Both the position numbers and the translations under genes were made by a program. A stretch of 64,000 nt of DNA, taken from assembly GCF_035582795.1 (NCBI RefSeq), contig NC_134370.1, positions 42,395,501 through 42,459,500 of the forward strand, given 5' to 3'. Of the stretch, positions 39,227-51,236 are shown in pieces. This stretch comes from Mycteria americana. Taxonomy: Eukaryota; Chordata; Aves; Ciconiiformes; Ciconiidae. The notes under the pieces were generated by a model. That model saw nothing but the letters and a program-made list of their open reading frames with translations, did no database searches and had not been told where the DNA came from. Position 1 is the first letter of the stretch; each line of letters opens with the position of its first letter.

Positions 39227-39402
39227 CTGAGAGTATCTCCATTTCTGACACTTGATGCTGTCTGGTTTAGGTAGGGATGGCACAATCCTCTCCAGGTGAC
39301 TGAGAATTAACTGCTGCACCTCTGCAGGGTCTGAATCCAGGTGCTCGCTTCCAAACGTCACAGTTGTGTGAACTACAACTGAGGGGCCAATTTCAGGAGA
39401 CT
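39227..39402 (-). CDS. RNLS: RNLS (renalase) coding exon 6
   Basis: On the minus strand this 176-nt exon encodes a peptide beginning SPEIGPSVVVHTTVTFGSEH, passing through EVQQLILSHLERIVPSLPKP and ending IKCQKWRYSQ. It corresponds to human renalase residues of about 235-292 and has the same length of 58 codons. The acceptor is TTTATTTCAG|AG, where the AG completes the Glu codon opened by exon 5. The exon ends in phase 0 after a Gln codon. The donor is CAG|GTACTC: the exon side is good, but positions +4 to +6 differ from the consensus AGT, so it looks weak. Because the exon runs from phase 1 to phase 0, skipping it would shift the frame. Reading through the donor would add 47 unrelated residues before a stop at 39083. 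The exon lies between two inverted CR1 copies. Confidence 0.97.
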
Positions 39403-40102
39403 CTGAAATAAAGAGGAGAGATGCTTTTGAAAAATTACTCATTAATACTTGCCTTCCCCGCATGCTGACAATTGTGCCTTTAGCCTAGGAGTCAACAAGA
39501 ACGAAAACACCTGTGGCACCACCCTGTTCTTCCAGCTGGAAAAAACCACAAGGAGTAACAACACAAGTTGTTCACAAGAAGCACAGGGAAGAAATCCAGG
39601 CTTTTTGCGAAATTTGTGATGGTTTTCCCATTGCAATAACCCTAGCTCTACATATATCTCCTAGAGGAACCTCAAGGCATTCCCACACCCCGTTAAGTAG
39701 CAGTGGGAAGGAGCAGGGAATATACTGGAAGCAAACCGTTCCCCTTTTTCCTCCCAGATATTTCGACAAGCTCTACAAGGAGGGCAACCACCTGGCGATT
39801 GTGGCAAACAGGCAAAAGAGAACAAGAAGACCACATAAAACCGCTTTGTAGGAATTTTTCCAGCCAGGTCTACAAATAGTAACAAGTAATACCCCTACAA
39901 CTGCAGGGCACTCGGAGGCACATGGTCGCAGCCACCCACCTGCAAGGTCTTGCTTGGGTGGTGATTGTGGAGGTTAGGCTTCCCAAAGGGCTACACTTGC
40001 AGCTGGGACTCGCGTTATCACTGGCAATGGTAAAGGGAAAACCCTTTACCAAAGGCTGAAGCTCACGCAGCCATATGGTAAGATTAAGGTATTGGATGAT
40101 GC

Positions 40103-40122
40103 TTTTTTTTTTTTTTTTTTTT
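40103..40122 (+). repeat. T20 homopolymer
   Basis: A 20-base T run flanked by ttggatg on the left (40092-40098) and, overlapping its end, on the right (40121-40127). It reads as poly-A on the RNLS sense strand. No retroposon body is recognised. Confidence 0.95.
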
Positions 40123-43100
40123 GGATGGAAGATTATTCTTGGAAATGGAATGGCTCTGCCGACGCTCATGGGGATATATCCCCAGGGGCTCGACGCTCTG
40201 CTTATGGCTGAAGGCACGTGAAGTCCTTCTGAGCACAGCAGTGCATGTCAGATGTAAAACAAATAAATTGTAGTTGCAGCCACCGCAAGCCTGATGCACA
40301 AAAGCCACCACACTGACAACAGCACGGCTCTGCCAGCAAGCCACCTCCTCTGTCTGAACAGCCAGAGGAGAGCAGGTAGCTGGGTCACCACAGCCAATTT
40401 GCTTACCCACCTACATCAGACTAATTTATATTCTTCCTCCCCTGCATATTTGAAACACATGTCCCCTTAAGGGGACAATCTCTGCAACACAGAAATATGA
40501 AAGACTTGAACATGAAATCATCATGAGATAAAAATTATCTTTAAGGCAAAGGTCAAAAAAAGAAGAGTGTTTGTTGCATTACTGTGAAAAGCATCTGGTC
40601 CCTCTATAACTGGTTGCATATTGGCCATGGAACAATATTTACATAGTTGAAAGGCTAGAATAAAACCAATACTTTACATTTATGGAGGGGGAGAAGTGGA
40701 ACAGAAGCCAGGGCAGGTTAGCTTGAGAAATCAGCACTTCCTTTTGACCTGCACAAGTGAACTCAACTTAAATTTTGCTGCTCTAGCAACTTTCGGGAAA
40801 TCAACGTGTGGTTGTCTACATGTATGTTTTGGGGAGTATGAACCTTCAATACAACTTCTGTCCTTGGGCAAATATGTGCAAGTGAGCAAAACTCAAAAAA
40901 AGAGTTTGTCCCTTAAAAATCAACCAGGCTGCAGTGCCACGGGAAGAACTGAAGGCAGCTCAAGTGCTGATGTTCATCCCAGCAGACTCGGAAATGGCCA
41001 AACTTCATTACGGCTGGGGCTGGCTGTAGGTTCTCTACAGCAAGGGACCTCTGTCCCCGCCTGCATGTTGGCTTGTCACCTTACAGTCTTGGTCTTGACA
41101 GCAAACAACCAGCAGCCAGAGAATTTGCCTAGAATAGGGGACTTTCAGGCTCAGTGATTTCCCTGTGCCAAGGCGCAATGAGGACCCAGCAGATCCTTGT
41201 GTGAGTCGTTCCTGCTGGGGCTGTTGTGCTTCGAATGAGCAGGATGCATTTGCTGGAGCAAGGACACGACCTGGGTTCTGCTATATTTCATCTGAGAGCT
41301 CAAACTCACTGAGCTGGTCATTAAATTAAGCAATTCCCTCTCACTCCATTAACCAGAAATTCCCTCTTTTAGAAGCAGAAAGTGTTTTCTAGCTAAACCT
41401 TTGTTTGAATTAGCACATTCCTAGAAAAATATTTTAGTTTCAGCAAACGAGCATTCTATGACCAAGGAATCCACACAGAAAGAGGCAGTTGAACACTTTC
41501 TGACCAGTTCTGACAGTTAGGTACCAAGTCTGATAGAAATCTTTCTCTCTGCTGTGTTGGTGAAGAGATCTCCAGCTCCAGATCCTCCAGCTGGAGATCC
41601 CCTTTGAGAAGATGACAAATTCCAGCTTTCCAAAGGCAACCAAAATGTCTTTCTCTGATAAGCTTTCTGTCCTGAGCTGATCACTTCAGAATACACTACT
41701 GAGGAGCAGCAGTACCAAGTCCTAGCACCCACAGCAAGCATGAAACCAATGGCTTTAACTTCAGTTGGAAGGACCCCTTCACTGTAACTCTTTCTTTGGT
41801 GGGTCAGCTCAGTCAACCCTTGCTCTTGAGAACTGGAAAAATGTGGCAAAAAGGGTGGGAAGATGTTTCCTGGTTGTGATCAGAAATGCACCCTGACAGG
41901 CCACGTCTGAAGGCACCAAGCCATGGTCCTGCCTTTTCTTAGTTCTCCTTTTCCAAGTAAGGCACTCCTAAGAGCAGAAGATCACTCACTTCACTCCCTG
42001 GGTTGGGCTCACAAGCTCTGTTTTCAGCAAGTACTATAGCTCTTTTCCTGGGTGATTTTCTGAAGTGTCCAGAAACTTTGAGTTTGTTTCCTCTTTTAAT
42101 CTGAGGTGCTGATTTTGCTCTCTTGTGTCTTGGGCTTGAAAGTAAGCCTTAAACCATCAGGGATGTACAGGTTCAAGATATCCACCTGACATGGATTTGG
42201 GATAAGGGCAAGGCAGATCTGGGAACTAAGACTGTAGAGTGAAACAAGGACCACTCTTGTTTAGAAGCAGAGGCTCAGCCAAAGGGGCCATCTTCTTCCC
42301 TGAGCTCTGATGAACTGATTGCCTGAGTCTAACATCCAGCCTCAGACTCATCTTCCTGAGATTCCTCCTGCTACCCCCAAGCCTAGTTTCACAGGCTAGC
42401 ACAGGACATATCTCTGTTCACATCAGCTTTTCCAACTGTCTGGAAAAACATCAGAAATGTTACTCAGTCTATCCTTCCCATTTTGGGGGAGAAAACAGGT
42501 ATTGTGACATCTCTACAGAGAGACTGTCAGGGTCAGAAGACCAAGTGGGGAAGCCTACTAGGTACCTTGGGATTTATTATAGTACACACAGTATTTTGGC
42601 AAATTCTTCCACATAAACTTGGCAAAAAGACTCATTAAAAGACGTTTAAGCATTTTAATAAAATAAATATTCATTGCTTGCTGTGACTTGTTATAGCCAA
42701 TGATTCTTGGACAGGGACGCCTTCTTTCAAGTCTTTCATCTCTTCCATAGCATGTACAAAACAAGTTTCAGGAGAACAGGCAGTTTGTTGAGTTTTTAAT
42801 TCCTCCTTTGAGCTACTGATAGCTTGGAGAGCTTCCAAAGGCCACTGAGTCACAGCCTTCCAGTATGCAGCCTGAAATATGCAGCCTGCAAGGATCAAGT
42901 TTAGCCTCAAGCCTTTTTCTTTCTTCTGCAAAAATACTGGCTAAGAGAGGAATTTAAAATAGATTTTTCATTGAAGCAATGGGAGTATCTCAGCCTTGAT
43001 ACACCGGGTATGAACGACTGTTCACCTGTCGCAGGACTAAAACTGTCATTTTCCTGCCAACATGTTTAGATCGGGCTGCAACAGCTAGCTTAAAAACAAG

Positions 43101-44679
43101 GGCTTCTGGCAGGGCTTCTCATGAGATTTTAATTTCCTTTTATTTGCGGCAAGGATGCAAACCATCCATGGCCATGCTAGCAGATGACAAAGCAGCATGG
43201 GAGATGTGGCAAGCTCAGGAAAGCTCAGCAATGCAAGGGGTAATGATCTGAGGATGAATAGAAGCAGCATAAAAGCTTTCATCTGCTCCCAGTTCTCCCC
43301 ACCTCTCATCCCAGCTGAATGGCAATTAATCCAATCAGTTGATGCAGTGGAAGGCATAAGACGCCAGGTAGATCAGAGCTAGAATGAGACGGCAGAGTTG
43401 GCTGTAGCTTATACCTACTTAATGAGCAAGGAGCCGCTCTGCCAGCGTTGGCAGTGTCCTTGGCATCCGCAGTTGCTCAGGGACCCCACTGAAAATCTAC
43501 AAGCAGCAAGCTTGCGCCTGGCTCTCCTTCCTCCATCCAGCCCATGCTGCATCGACACAGCAGCGACATCGGCTGCAGGGGCTGGGTGCCTGCCCCCCAT
43601 CCCCTCTGGTCTGCCTCTGTTAACTCGCACCAGGAAGAAAGCGGCTTTTTGTGCAGAGACACTATTGAGGCTGTGGCCAGGGAGGGAAATGCCAGCATCA
43701 TCTCATGCAGCGACGGCAGTTTGGCGGACACAGTTTGTGCCCGAGGTTCAGACTCTCCTCCCCCATGGCATAGGGAAGATGCAACACTATAACTACAGGT
43801 TTCCTTTGCTTCTGCGTTAGTTTTTCCTCATTTTACTGTTAATTTCTTTTGTTCTGCTGCATCACACAGGACCGACACAGGCAGGTAGTAGATAAGAAGT
43901 GACAAATGTGAGGATAAACACATTCCTTTCAAGACTCATTTTGCTTCCGTGTAAAAAGAAAAGAACTGCAAGATCTTTGGCGTATTGCCCCATCCAGCCC
44001 AGCATCCCATCCGTGACAGGGAAGGTGTCGCAAGAGCTGCTGCATCGCTGCCTGGCCTGGCAGCAGCGGCTGGGGCTGTGCGGACCCTGCAGACTGTGGA
44101 GTGGCTGGCTCGTGAGGATGGGAAGAGGGGCAGAGCCAGGCTCTGATGTACGTCTCAGATTTAACATGGCCACACTCCTTGGGATGTCTTGGCCACCACC
44201 ACTGTCTACATGCAGTCGTTCTGAGCAGCCTGCAAGGCTGAGCAGAGTAGTAGGGATGAAGAAATCCCAGTTTTTTTGTCTCACAGTCAAAGTATGAAGT
44301 TCCACCAGTCCCCCACAGAAAGTCTAGTCCACAAAGACCTTATGGGAGACGCTGAAGCACTTCAGACCAAAGTCTGGCTGCACTGTTGGTCTGATCAGCA
44401 GTATCTTCCCCTCTTAGCGAGTCTGAAACCACATACATGGAAAAGGAAAATGGATTAATTGAAAGACAGGAGATTAACTAAATGCAGAATTAAATAAGTG
44501 GGGAATTGAAAAGTGAGGATCTAACTTCATCTTCCACATCCTAACAGGAAGGTGACAGAGATGGCAGAGACAGACTCTTCTTAGAAATTCAAAGCAACAG
44601 GACAAGAGCCAATGGGCACAACTGCAACGAGAGAAAATCCCAATTAGACATGAAGATATAGCCCCTTCCTGTGTGAGCA

Positions 44680-44842
44680 GGGCATCCCTAGGAGGGGGCC
44701 TCAGTGGTGGTGGGGTCTCCATCCTCGGGGACTGCCCCAACTCGCCTGGACACCTTCTGTAGCTGTGATGTTTGCTCTGCTGGGAGCAGGGTCAGGCCAG
44801 AGACGCCCACCCTGCTGCCTCCAGCTGGAGCCTGGTAGGTTT
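44680..44842 (+). mobile_element. Decayed CR1 3' UTR fragment
   Basis: ggggtctccatcctcgggga (44718-44737), then gggagcagggtcaggccaga (44782-44801) and gcctccagctggagcctggt, in the CR1 3' UTR order. It resembles the 26985 and 56340 fragments and lies antisense within the RNLS intron. Confidence 0.8.
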
Positions 44843-45820
44843 GTATAAGCCCATGAAAACAGACGAGGAAGACCTCCAACACCGAGCAGCATGAAGTACA
44901 AGCTGTCACAGGTAGAGGACATATCATCTATCTGGAAGGGGTGTCAAGGACAGAAAGCATGAAAGCAATAAGAGCTCACCATACACTGCACTTCAGCCAG
45001 TTATAACTGTGAATTAAGTGCTAGCAAAGTCTCCCCGTGTTGAACTCTCTGGGGAAACTGGATCTTGACCTACAACCTGGGAATGAAGGGAAAGGTGTTT
45101 GGATTGTGAGCAGGAGAAGGTAGCCATCAGCTTCTTAATGTTTTGGCACTGTCTCAACACTCATCATTAATTCCCATCTGGAAGAATCACACAGGCTGTG
45201 TAAAGAAAAAGACAGACTACTGACAGTAAGAATTTATGCAGGATTAAGCCTGTTAGGAGTATTATCTTCCAGAAAAAGGATGGGGCTAATAAAAGATGCC
45301 CTGGAGAAGAGCACAGACAACAGAGCCCAGGGCCACTTCCCCAGCACAGTGGCTTGCAGCTCAAGAACATATGGCATCAGAAAGGTGGCTCCTAGCTTTG
45401 AAGTGCTAGGAGCCATTTAGTGTGGAATGGTAAGATGGAAGAGCATGGTGTCCTGGGTGAAGCTTCTCAGCAAAGCTGCTCAGGCTAGAAGTGCAGCTGT
45501 CACTATTATGGAGGGATAAAAAGACTTGTGGGTGAATTCCTCCATGCATTCTGTACTGCAGGACAGTGACAATATGAACGGCCCATGGTGCCAAGTCCTC
45601 CCACAGGGACCTCCTTCTGCCCTGGAAAGTTCTCAGATGATATTAAGGGTGAAAAGTCAGCTCCTGCAGTGGCCACGTCCTCCTTACCACCAGTCTCAGG
45701 GAAGAAAGGGGACAGAGAGATCGCTAAAGCATAAACACCTCAATAAAACAAAACATAACTTCTCAGAGAAAGCCCACAGTGGATTATCTGTCCACCAAAA
45801 CCTTCTCCCTTGCAAAATGA

Positions 45821-46276
45821 TGTGCAGAGAAGGGCAAAAAAGCTGGTGAAGGGTCTGGAGCAGAAGTCTTATGAGGAGCGGCTGAGGGAGCTGGGACTGT
45901 TTAGCCTGGAGAAAAGGAGGCTGAGGGGAGACCTTATCGCTCTCTTCAACTACCTGAAAGGAGGTTGTAGAGAGGTGGGGGTCGGTCTCTTCTCCCAGGT
46001 AACAAGTGATAGGACAAGAGGAAATGGCCTCAAGTTGCGCCAGGGGAGGTTTAGACTGGATATTAGGAAATTTTTCTTCACCGAGAGGGTTATCAAGCAT
46101 TGGAACAGGCTGCCCAGGGAAGTGGTTGAGTCGCCATCCCTGGAGGTATTTAAAGGACGTTTGGATGAGGTGCTTAGAGACATGGTGTAGTGGTGGTTTT
46201 GGCAGTGTTAGGTTTATGGTTGGACTCGATGATCTTAAAGGTCTTTTCCAACCTATATGATTCTGTGATTCTGTGA
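45821..46276 (+). mobile_element. CR1 LINE 3' end, inverted relative to the 34-kb copy
   Basis: This CR1 3' fragment encodes the ORF2 C-terminus: [20 protein letters not shown] near the start, [18 protein letters not shown] near the end, and a TAG stop at 46188-46190. About 86 nt of 3' UTR follow, ending GATTCTGTGATTCTGTGA. It is antisense to RNLS. By eye it differs from the equivalent part of the 34187-35864 element at about 16 of roughly 455 positions with no indels, so both belong to the same young subfamily. Short matches (aaaatg, tgcaaaa) occur at both edges, but a clear target duplication is not evident. Confidence 0.95.
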
Positions 46277-47294
46277 AAATGCAAAAGCTACTTTTTTCTG
46301 GTGAATCTATGCCAAGGTCAGGGTTCAGGGTCCCTAAATTCAAAAGATATTTTGGAGATTAGCTGCAATCCCTGGGATCCACAGAAGCCTGAAGTTTCCT
46401 TAGCAGGGAGAACACCATCAGAGCCTGCAAGTCATAGGATTCATTTGGCAAATGGTCAGGATAGTATCTATCATGTTCTGGGAGTGTGACAGGTTGAAAA
46501 GTAACTGTGGAAGGGGAGGAACTGGTGGGTAACATGGATTTCAAGGTGCCAGGAAGGGGACAGAGCACAGTGCTTTTGGGACTATATTAATGGCAGAAGG
46601 TACCCTAAGAAGGACCCATCCACCCTTCGACACTGCCCGTGCAGCTAGCAGTGGAGACTTGGCAAAATGGGGAGAAGCAGCTACAGCTTCTCCTCCTATC
46701 CCTGAGAAAGCAGAAGCCAACTGGATTTCTCCAAACAATAATATTCTAGGAGAGAAAATCATGTCTGAGCACCATCATGGAGCACGTCTTGCAGTTGCTC
46801 AGCTGAAAGGCTTTGAAGCAAGAAACCCCGTACCACAAGGGACACAGTGTCCACCAAGGTGCCAAGGACACGGTGTTCAGAGAGGCTGATCAACCTTACA
46901 AGTGGTTGTGCTAGTCTAGGACTGAAGCACATTTGTGGAGAAGCATGAGGCAGCATGGACTGCAATCTGCACGCCCTGGAAGTGCCCTGTGGCTCACAGG
47001 CTCTGCAAAGCCTGTAAATCCACTGACCCTCGAGAGAATGAGATCTACTTTCATAAAGGCATAAAAGTAAGCAGCCAAGACCTGCAGATCAGTTTGCAGG
47101 CTCCATAGATCCATCCACAAAAGATCCACAAAGAGGATTTAAAATTTTTACTGGTTCAGCTGACATTAAAACTTGCTGGACAGCAAACATGGACAAAGCT
47201 TGAAGAATTGCCTGTTTTCGCTGAGGGGGCTTGGTTGGGCTCACTTCCCAGTTTATTTATTAGTGTGTTCAGTAAATACTCACCAGAACATTGT

Positions 47295-47480
47295 CTGCCT
47301 CAGAGTCACAGGACTTAGGTAGGTACGGACCTCTGAAGGTCTCTAGTCCAACCTCCTGCTCAAAACAGGGGCCAGCTTCAAAGTCAGATTGTAATTCTAC
47401 TGTTTGACTGCTCAGCTGAATGGCTGGGAACCCCTCCAGCATGATGGGCACCGTGTCTCTCCTTCCTAGGGGATCAATCC
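47295..47480 (-). mobile_element. Decayed CR1 3' end
   Basis: On the plus strand the run agagtcacaggacttaggta is followed by ggacctctgaaggtctctag, tccaacctcctgctcaaaac and ggccagcttcaaagtcagat (47303-47388), the reverse-complemented CR1 3' end. It is sense with respect to RNLS. The upper boundary is uncertain. Confidence 0.8.
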
Positions 47481-50400
47481 TAGGGCTACAACCTAGCCTC
47501 CAGAAGAGACCTGTATACAGATGTGATAGGCGCACATCTTCCACAGGAACCTTTTCTTCCTTCCTAGAGGAGCAGTGTCAAGTATTTTTCTCGTGTTCCT
47601 GCCCAAAACCTGGAGTCAGACCAGATACCGAGAAAAAATGAGATGTGGTTGCTTCCTGCCCCTCAGGATTTTTTAACCTTACTGGGGAGATGTGTTTTGC
47701 TATCCAAAACCCATTCTGGTCCTGGGTACCATGAGGGGAAGGGAAAGGGCTTCATCACTGCCATGCCAAACAAACCCTCAAAGATAGGCTGTAAAGGAAA
47801 TGCTGCTGGGTCAGCGTGGAGGGCAGCAGAGAAGCTGGACACCTCCAGACAGGCTGGAACTGTATCCCTGCTCCCTGGGAGGGATCAGCAGGCTGCCAAA
47901 AGAGAAGTCAACATGCGGGCCTCATAAAACTGTATCTAAAATGTAAAAATGAACAGTGATTAACTTTACCACACCTAGCAAATGAGCAAGAGAGATGGAG
48001 GTTCGCTTTCAAAATGCCACGTTGTTATTTAGCAAAAGGGTTAGCAAGCTTCCTGAGTTATCCTCAGAAGTTCCTGTGGTTCATAAGGTCCCATACTCTC
48101 CCTGGAATAAAATCTGCTCTATCTCACAAGGCACATTTTGGAAGAGTCTGCGTAAAGAATGGCGCTAACTTTTTTATATTCAGAAATTCAGCATTTCATT
48201 AGCCTTACAGACAGTTTCTGATTAGTTTTCTAAAAGGCAGGCAGGGCAGGCACAGGATTACAAAGCAATTGGCCATGTAATAAGGCAAAAACCTAAATAA
48301 CTCTTTAACTCTTCCATCTTCCTAAAAATTCTTATTTTGGTACTGAGAAGATAAATTAATCTGTATTTTAAAATTAAAAAGGATGCTCAAGAATTATATT
48401 GATCCTGAAAACTTGTAAGATGACTCTTCCCTTTAAATTATATAACCCCGCAATCCTGAAGTGAAAGAAGGGAACCACTTCCATTTTTATGTGTCATCTA
48501 TCTTTAGTCCTCCAGAATGCAAAGAGATGCAAAGACTGCGGTATTACAGAAATGAGGCTTGAAGTAATTTATACTGAACAATTCCCACTGTCCCCCCAAC
48601 CAGTTATAAATATTGATGGAGTGTTTAAGGCAGCCAATCACACAAATACTTAATATTCATACATACTGCACAGGGAATTCAACATACACTTCTTGTAGGC
48701 TCTTCCTTATGTAACATTCAAGAGCATTATCTCTGCAGATGGAGACGTGATTTTATGAACTGCAGCTGAGATCCTCAGCTGATACAAAAAGCCTTCCTTC
48801 TCGGAGGCTCATCATGCTCCAGATTACATTAGAACAGCAGTATCAGAGAAACAGCTTTATTATTGATTCTTCCACATAAATCGGGAAGAAAACAGATGTC
48901 ATCCATAGTTATCAGTAAGGAACTAGGCTGTGTCATGATGAAGCCAACTAATGGTAGCATGTTGTGCCACGGAGAAGAGCTGCCAGGGAATCCCTGGGTG
49001 CCAGTGCCTTCCCCAGCAGGCTCAGCCATGCATGGTTCAGGCTCGCTACCTCCTCCCCATCGCAGCGAGGGTTAGTCCATTGCAGAAGACTGTATTCCTC
49101 TCTAGCAGTGTAAACAAAGACAAAACTCTGAGAAGTCATGCTTCCGTCTCACCCACCTGGACTGCCAGAAACATGGCATGGTCACCTGGCTTGTTCTCCA
49201 TTACAGAAGTCCAGGGGACATGCTGATGAGAGTTATGCTGAATGCAAACTTATTATTTAAAGAATATCAGTACACTATAAATGTTTGAAGAACCAGCACC
49301 CCTTGAGCAGTCTGCATAAAGGAATTAAGGAGAAAACCAAAAGAGAGGGGATGCTGCCGCATCTCCTAGCAAGAAGAGGCTTTATGAGTTTGCAAGTGCC
49401 ATGCAACAAGCAGCGATTCAGAGTGCTGCAGGTCATCGCAACACAGCAAGGCACAAGCGGTCCTTAGAGAAGTACACGGCTCCGAGAGCAAGCAAAGGCT
49501 GAGATTTCTGGAGAATTACAGACTGCAACTCACTGGCTCTGCTAACAAACAAGGATGTATAACAACAAGGACGTTTCAGGAATTTCACTGGTAAAATGTG
49601 CAACTTGTGTAAGAAAGAGAGTTTTACATCTCTGCTTTACTAAGTAAGTCAAAGCAGGGATTACCACGTCTCATACAAACAAAAAGAACAGTTTGGATTT
49701 TCATAGCGAGGGCTAGACTTTGCCTTTTGGCCTTTGAGGGCTGGACTATTTGCTTTCAGGTAGATATTATACAGATGTAGCTATTTTTTGTACAATGACA
49801 TGTTTAACAAAGAGTCCCTTAGCAGAAAGCTAGAGTTATTTCCTTTGGATCTCTATAGTTCAATGCTGTTTACTAAAATGTTACCATTTGAGGTGGTAAT
49901 GAGGGTTAGATAAATGTCCATTAATTGTGGATACATCAAAGTAGGTGTAGAAACACCAGAAAAATAAAATTTCTGTTTGTGTATGATCCATTAGTCATTT
50001 TTACTTACCCCTACAGAACTGCAGCAGTGCTCCTCTATCTGTTGAGGATGTACTCCTGATAAGCATTGCAGCCACATCTGATGGGTAGCAAAGCAATTTT
50101 CCCTCTTAAGATTAATGCAATGGAGGGAGGGATGCATGCAGGGGCTTCAGAAATAACACACAACTGAATATACAGGAAGAGCGTATATGGCATAAAGGAG
50201 GAATGGTGGAAGCAGGACCATTCAGGCATCAACTGGAGAAGGTGACAGCTTTCTGGGAAGGATGACTGTCCTGAAAGATCTCAGCTGCTTCACCCAGGAG
50301 ACCCAATGTAAATCTTAGCCTGAGCATTTCTGCTTTCTGTCTCTCAGTGCTTACTTTTTCATTGTCACCATCATCTTCTTCAGATGAATCATGATCAGTC

Positions 50401-50689
50401 AAGGTTGAAGAATGGAAGAATGGGAAGAACGATGAGTGAGTAGAGCATGGTGTTAAAACATCAGCAATGGCACAGCGAACAAAGGACAGCAAGGTGCTGC
50501 TGTGCCTCCCACTGAAATGTTCTGGAGGTCAGTCAGAAGCACAGAAAGAAAAATACAAATGCAAAATACTTGCATATGTGCTAAAACAAACATAAAGAAA
50601 CTTTATATTCAAGTGTTTTGGCTGCAGTACTCCATATGTGTAAATAAATTTTGCATTCAGCTCTCCTTGCCCATGTTGTCTTAAAGTAT

Positions 50690-51236
50690 TGTCCTAGTTT
50701 CAGCTGGGATAGTTAATTTTCTTTTTAGTAGGTGGTATAGTGCTGTGTTTTGGATTTAGGATGAGAATAATGTTGATAACACATTGATGTTTTCATTACC
50801 ACTGAGCAGTGCTTACACAGAGTCAAGGCCTTTTCTGCTTCTCACACCACCCCACCAGCGAGCAGGCTGGGGGTGCACAAGAAGCTGGGAGGGGACACAG
50901 CTGGGACAGCTGACCCCAACTGACCAAAGGGCTATTCCATACCATATGACAACATGCTCAGCATATAAACTAGGGGAAAAACTGGCTGGGGATCCACTGC
51001 TCGGGAGCTGGCTGGGCATCAGTCAGTGGGTGGTAAGCAATTGCATTGTACCTCACTTGTTTTGTATATTCTTTTATCATAGTATTATTTTCCCTTTCTT
51101 TTCTGTCCTATTAAATTGTCTTTATCTCAAACCATGAGTTTTACCCTTTTTTTTTTTCCCCTTCGATTCTCTCACTGGGAGGGAGTGAGCAAACGGCTGT
51201 GTGGTGTTTAGCTGCCTGCCATGTTAAACCACAAGA
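50690..51236 (+). mobile_element. Solo endogenous-retrovirus LTR (second, variant subfamily)
   Basis: It starts TGTCCTAGTTTCAG and ends CCACAAGA (a decayed CA end). A 5-base repeat agtat lies at 50685-50689 and 51237-51241. The U3 part closely follows the 1776 LTR up to the TATA box (TATAAA at 50964-50969). The stretch after that is unrelated to the first LTR until the ATTAAA signal at 51110-51115, and the last 110 or so bases are again similar. It is antisense to RNLS in the intron between exons 5 and 6. No internal retroviral sequence is attached. The end is set by alignment to the other LTR. Confidence 0.87.

Noticed and set aside
45811-46286. Target-site duplication for the 45.8-kb CR1
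   Set aside because: Only 6-7 base low-complexity matches (aaaatg, tgcaaaa) at offset positions. Too weak to call.
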